Part shown: in pieces, positions 5,990 through 6,488 of the stretch
How the letters are laid out: every line of letters starts with the position of its first letter
Numbering within the stretch: the first letter of the stretch is position 1
DNA from: Pirellulales bacterium
Lineage (GTDB): Bacteria > Planctomycetota > Planctomycetia > Pirellulales > Thermoguttaceae
Length of the DNA stretch: 6,488 bases
Reading direction: 5' to 3'
Assembly (NCBI GenBank): GCA_030617125.1
Contig: JAUWWA010000110.1
Location: forward strand, 1 to 6,488
The notes under the pieces: generated by a model
The model's database searches: none
Told to the model about the DNA's origin: nothing
What the model saw: only the letters and a program-made list of their open reading frames with translations
Translations under genes and position numbers: made by a program

Positions 5990-6020
5990 CTGACACCTGA
6001 CACCTGATCACCGACCACTG
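5990..6020. repeat. Short degenerate CTGACAC/GACCACTG repeat
   Basis: CTGACAC occurs twice in tandem (5990-6003), followed by CTGATCAC and CGACCAC, then TG. On the minus strand this reads CAGTGGTCGGTGATCAGGTG and onward, similar in style to the repeat at the far side of the next gene. The bases 6021-6064 upstream of the next gene show nothing further that I recognise, apart from a weak TGACG/CGTCA pairing (6019-6023 with 6041-6045). Confidence 0.55.
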
Positions 6021-6080
6021 ACGCCACACGGCGGAAACTCCGTCAACACACGTTAGCTCGAAACAAGGGATGATGACATT

Positions 6081-6368
6081 ATGAACACACAAAATGAGAG
6101 CCAAGCACTTCTTGAACTCGTCGCACAAATCTTGATCCGTTGCTTCCTGGGCGGAGCAATACTCTTGCTGATCTGGTCTGTCTGCTGGCTTGCCATGGGC
6201 GATTGGATCTATGGCGTTCATTCGCAATGGATCGATATGTCGCGCCAGCAGTTCGATCTGATCCATTATTGCGGGATTGCGGCGACAAAGATGATCGTTT
6301 TCGTCGTATTTCTGGTGCCCTACGTGTGTATCAGGCTCGTGCTGCGAAAACACAAGTTGAGTGGGTGA
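6081..6368 (+). CDS. Small two-helix inner-membrane protein, DUF6868-like
   Basis: A 95-residue protein of unknown function, predicted to sit in the cytoplasmic membrane. TM1 is about residues 17-39 (IL-rich, LGGAILLLIWSVCWLAM) and TM2 about 66-87 (MIVFVVFLVPYVCIRLVL). The loop between them carries the diagnostic pattern VHSQWIDMSRQQFDLIHYCG (46-65), with conserved-looking His47, Trp50, Phe58, His62 and Tyr63. Together with the LVPY of TM2 this matches my memory of the DUF6868 family. The ends are hydrophilic: Gln/Glu-rich before TM1 and RKHK after TM2, so a cytoplasmic C-terminus is likely by the positive-inside rule. AAGGGA (6065-6070), 10 bases before ATG, supports the start. The nearer upstream ATGs (6070, 6073) run into a stop at 6082. 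No operon partner is visible, and repeats flank it on both sides. Confidence 0.82.
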   Translation: MNTQNESQALLELVAQILIRCFLGGAILLLIWSVCWLAMGDWIYGVHSQWIDMSRQQFDLIHYCGIAATKMIVFVVFLVPYVCIRLVLRKHKLSG

Positions 6369-6415
6369 GGGCAGAAGGCAGTGGACAGAGGGCAGTGAAT
6401 AGTGGACAGTGGTCA
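6369..6415. repeat. Degenerate GGCAGTGGACAG-type repeat
   Basis: Directly after the membrane-protein stop, units such as GGCAGAAGGCAGTGGACAG, GGCAGTGAATAGTGGACAG and CAGTGGTC follow one another with a loose period of 7-10 bases. The final CAGTGGTC (6407-6414) is the exact reverse complement of GACCACTG at 6013-6020. The remaining 6416-6488 shows no gene, no strong hairpin and ends in a C-run at the window edge. Confidence 0.55.
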
Positions 6416-6488
6416 ACGTTCAGCTTTTCGCTGATTCGGCGGCCCGTGCCGACGTAACCTCTTTTACCAACACGACTTACAGCCCCCC

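Overview
The window is high-GC bacterial DNA that I attribute, by inference, to a planctomycete, probably near the Pirellulales. Four things support this. The acyl carrier protein carries an unusual ES-T phosphopantetheine site. The TIM-barrel enzyme is of the Re-citrate synthase type. There is a small two-helix protein resembling the DUF6868 family. The gaps carry palindromic and short degenerate repeats of a kind I associate with these genomes. All genes I can support lie on the + strand.

Positions 3-1489 hold the 3' part of an ADP-forming acyl-CoA (acetate-CoA) synthetase, cut by the window edge. An acyl carrier protein gene with a good ribosome site follows 32 bp later. A 184-bp gap with two GC-rich inverted repeats separates this pair from the next.

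Positions 1674-3768 hold an amino-sugar pair 28 bp apart, very likely one operon. The first gene is nagB (glucosamine-6-phosphate deaminase, all catalytic residues present). The second encodes a GlmU-like sugar nucleotidyltransferase/left-handed beta-helix protein. Together they suggest interconversion of fructose-6-phosphate and glucosamine-6-phosphate, with downstream activation of an amino sugar to a nucleotide sugar. The 3' flank holds a G-rich heptamer-like repeat with G-quadruplex potential and a complementary C-rich arm, followed by six T's.

Positions 3918-5306 encode a complete DRE-TIM metallolyase. It looks closer to Re-type citrate synthase than to classical 2-isopropylmalate synthase and has no C-terminal regulatory domain.

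From 5307 to the end the window changes character, with small genes, a broken gene and repeats. A relic toxin-antitoxin-like module has lost the front half of its DUF4258-type gene. The downstream YgiT-like partner is intact, starts through an ATGA overlap, and has lost most zinc-binding cysteines. A ~195-bp nested palindromic element follows (5784-5978) whose arms show compensatory changes. Last comes a small two-helix membrane protein gene bracketed by degenerate short repeats in opposite orientation.

The first 5.3 kb looks like ordinary metabolism. I do not see a clearly new multi-gene system. The most interesting material is the relic module, the palindromic element and the G-rich repeat.
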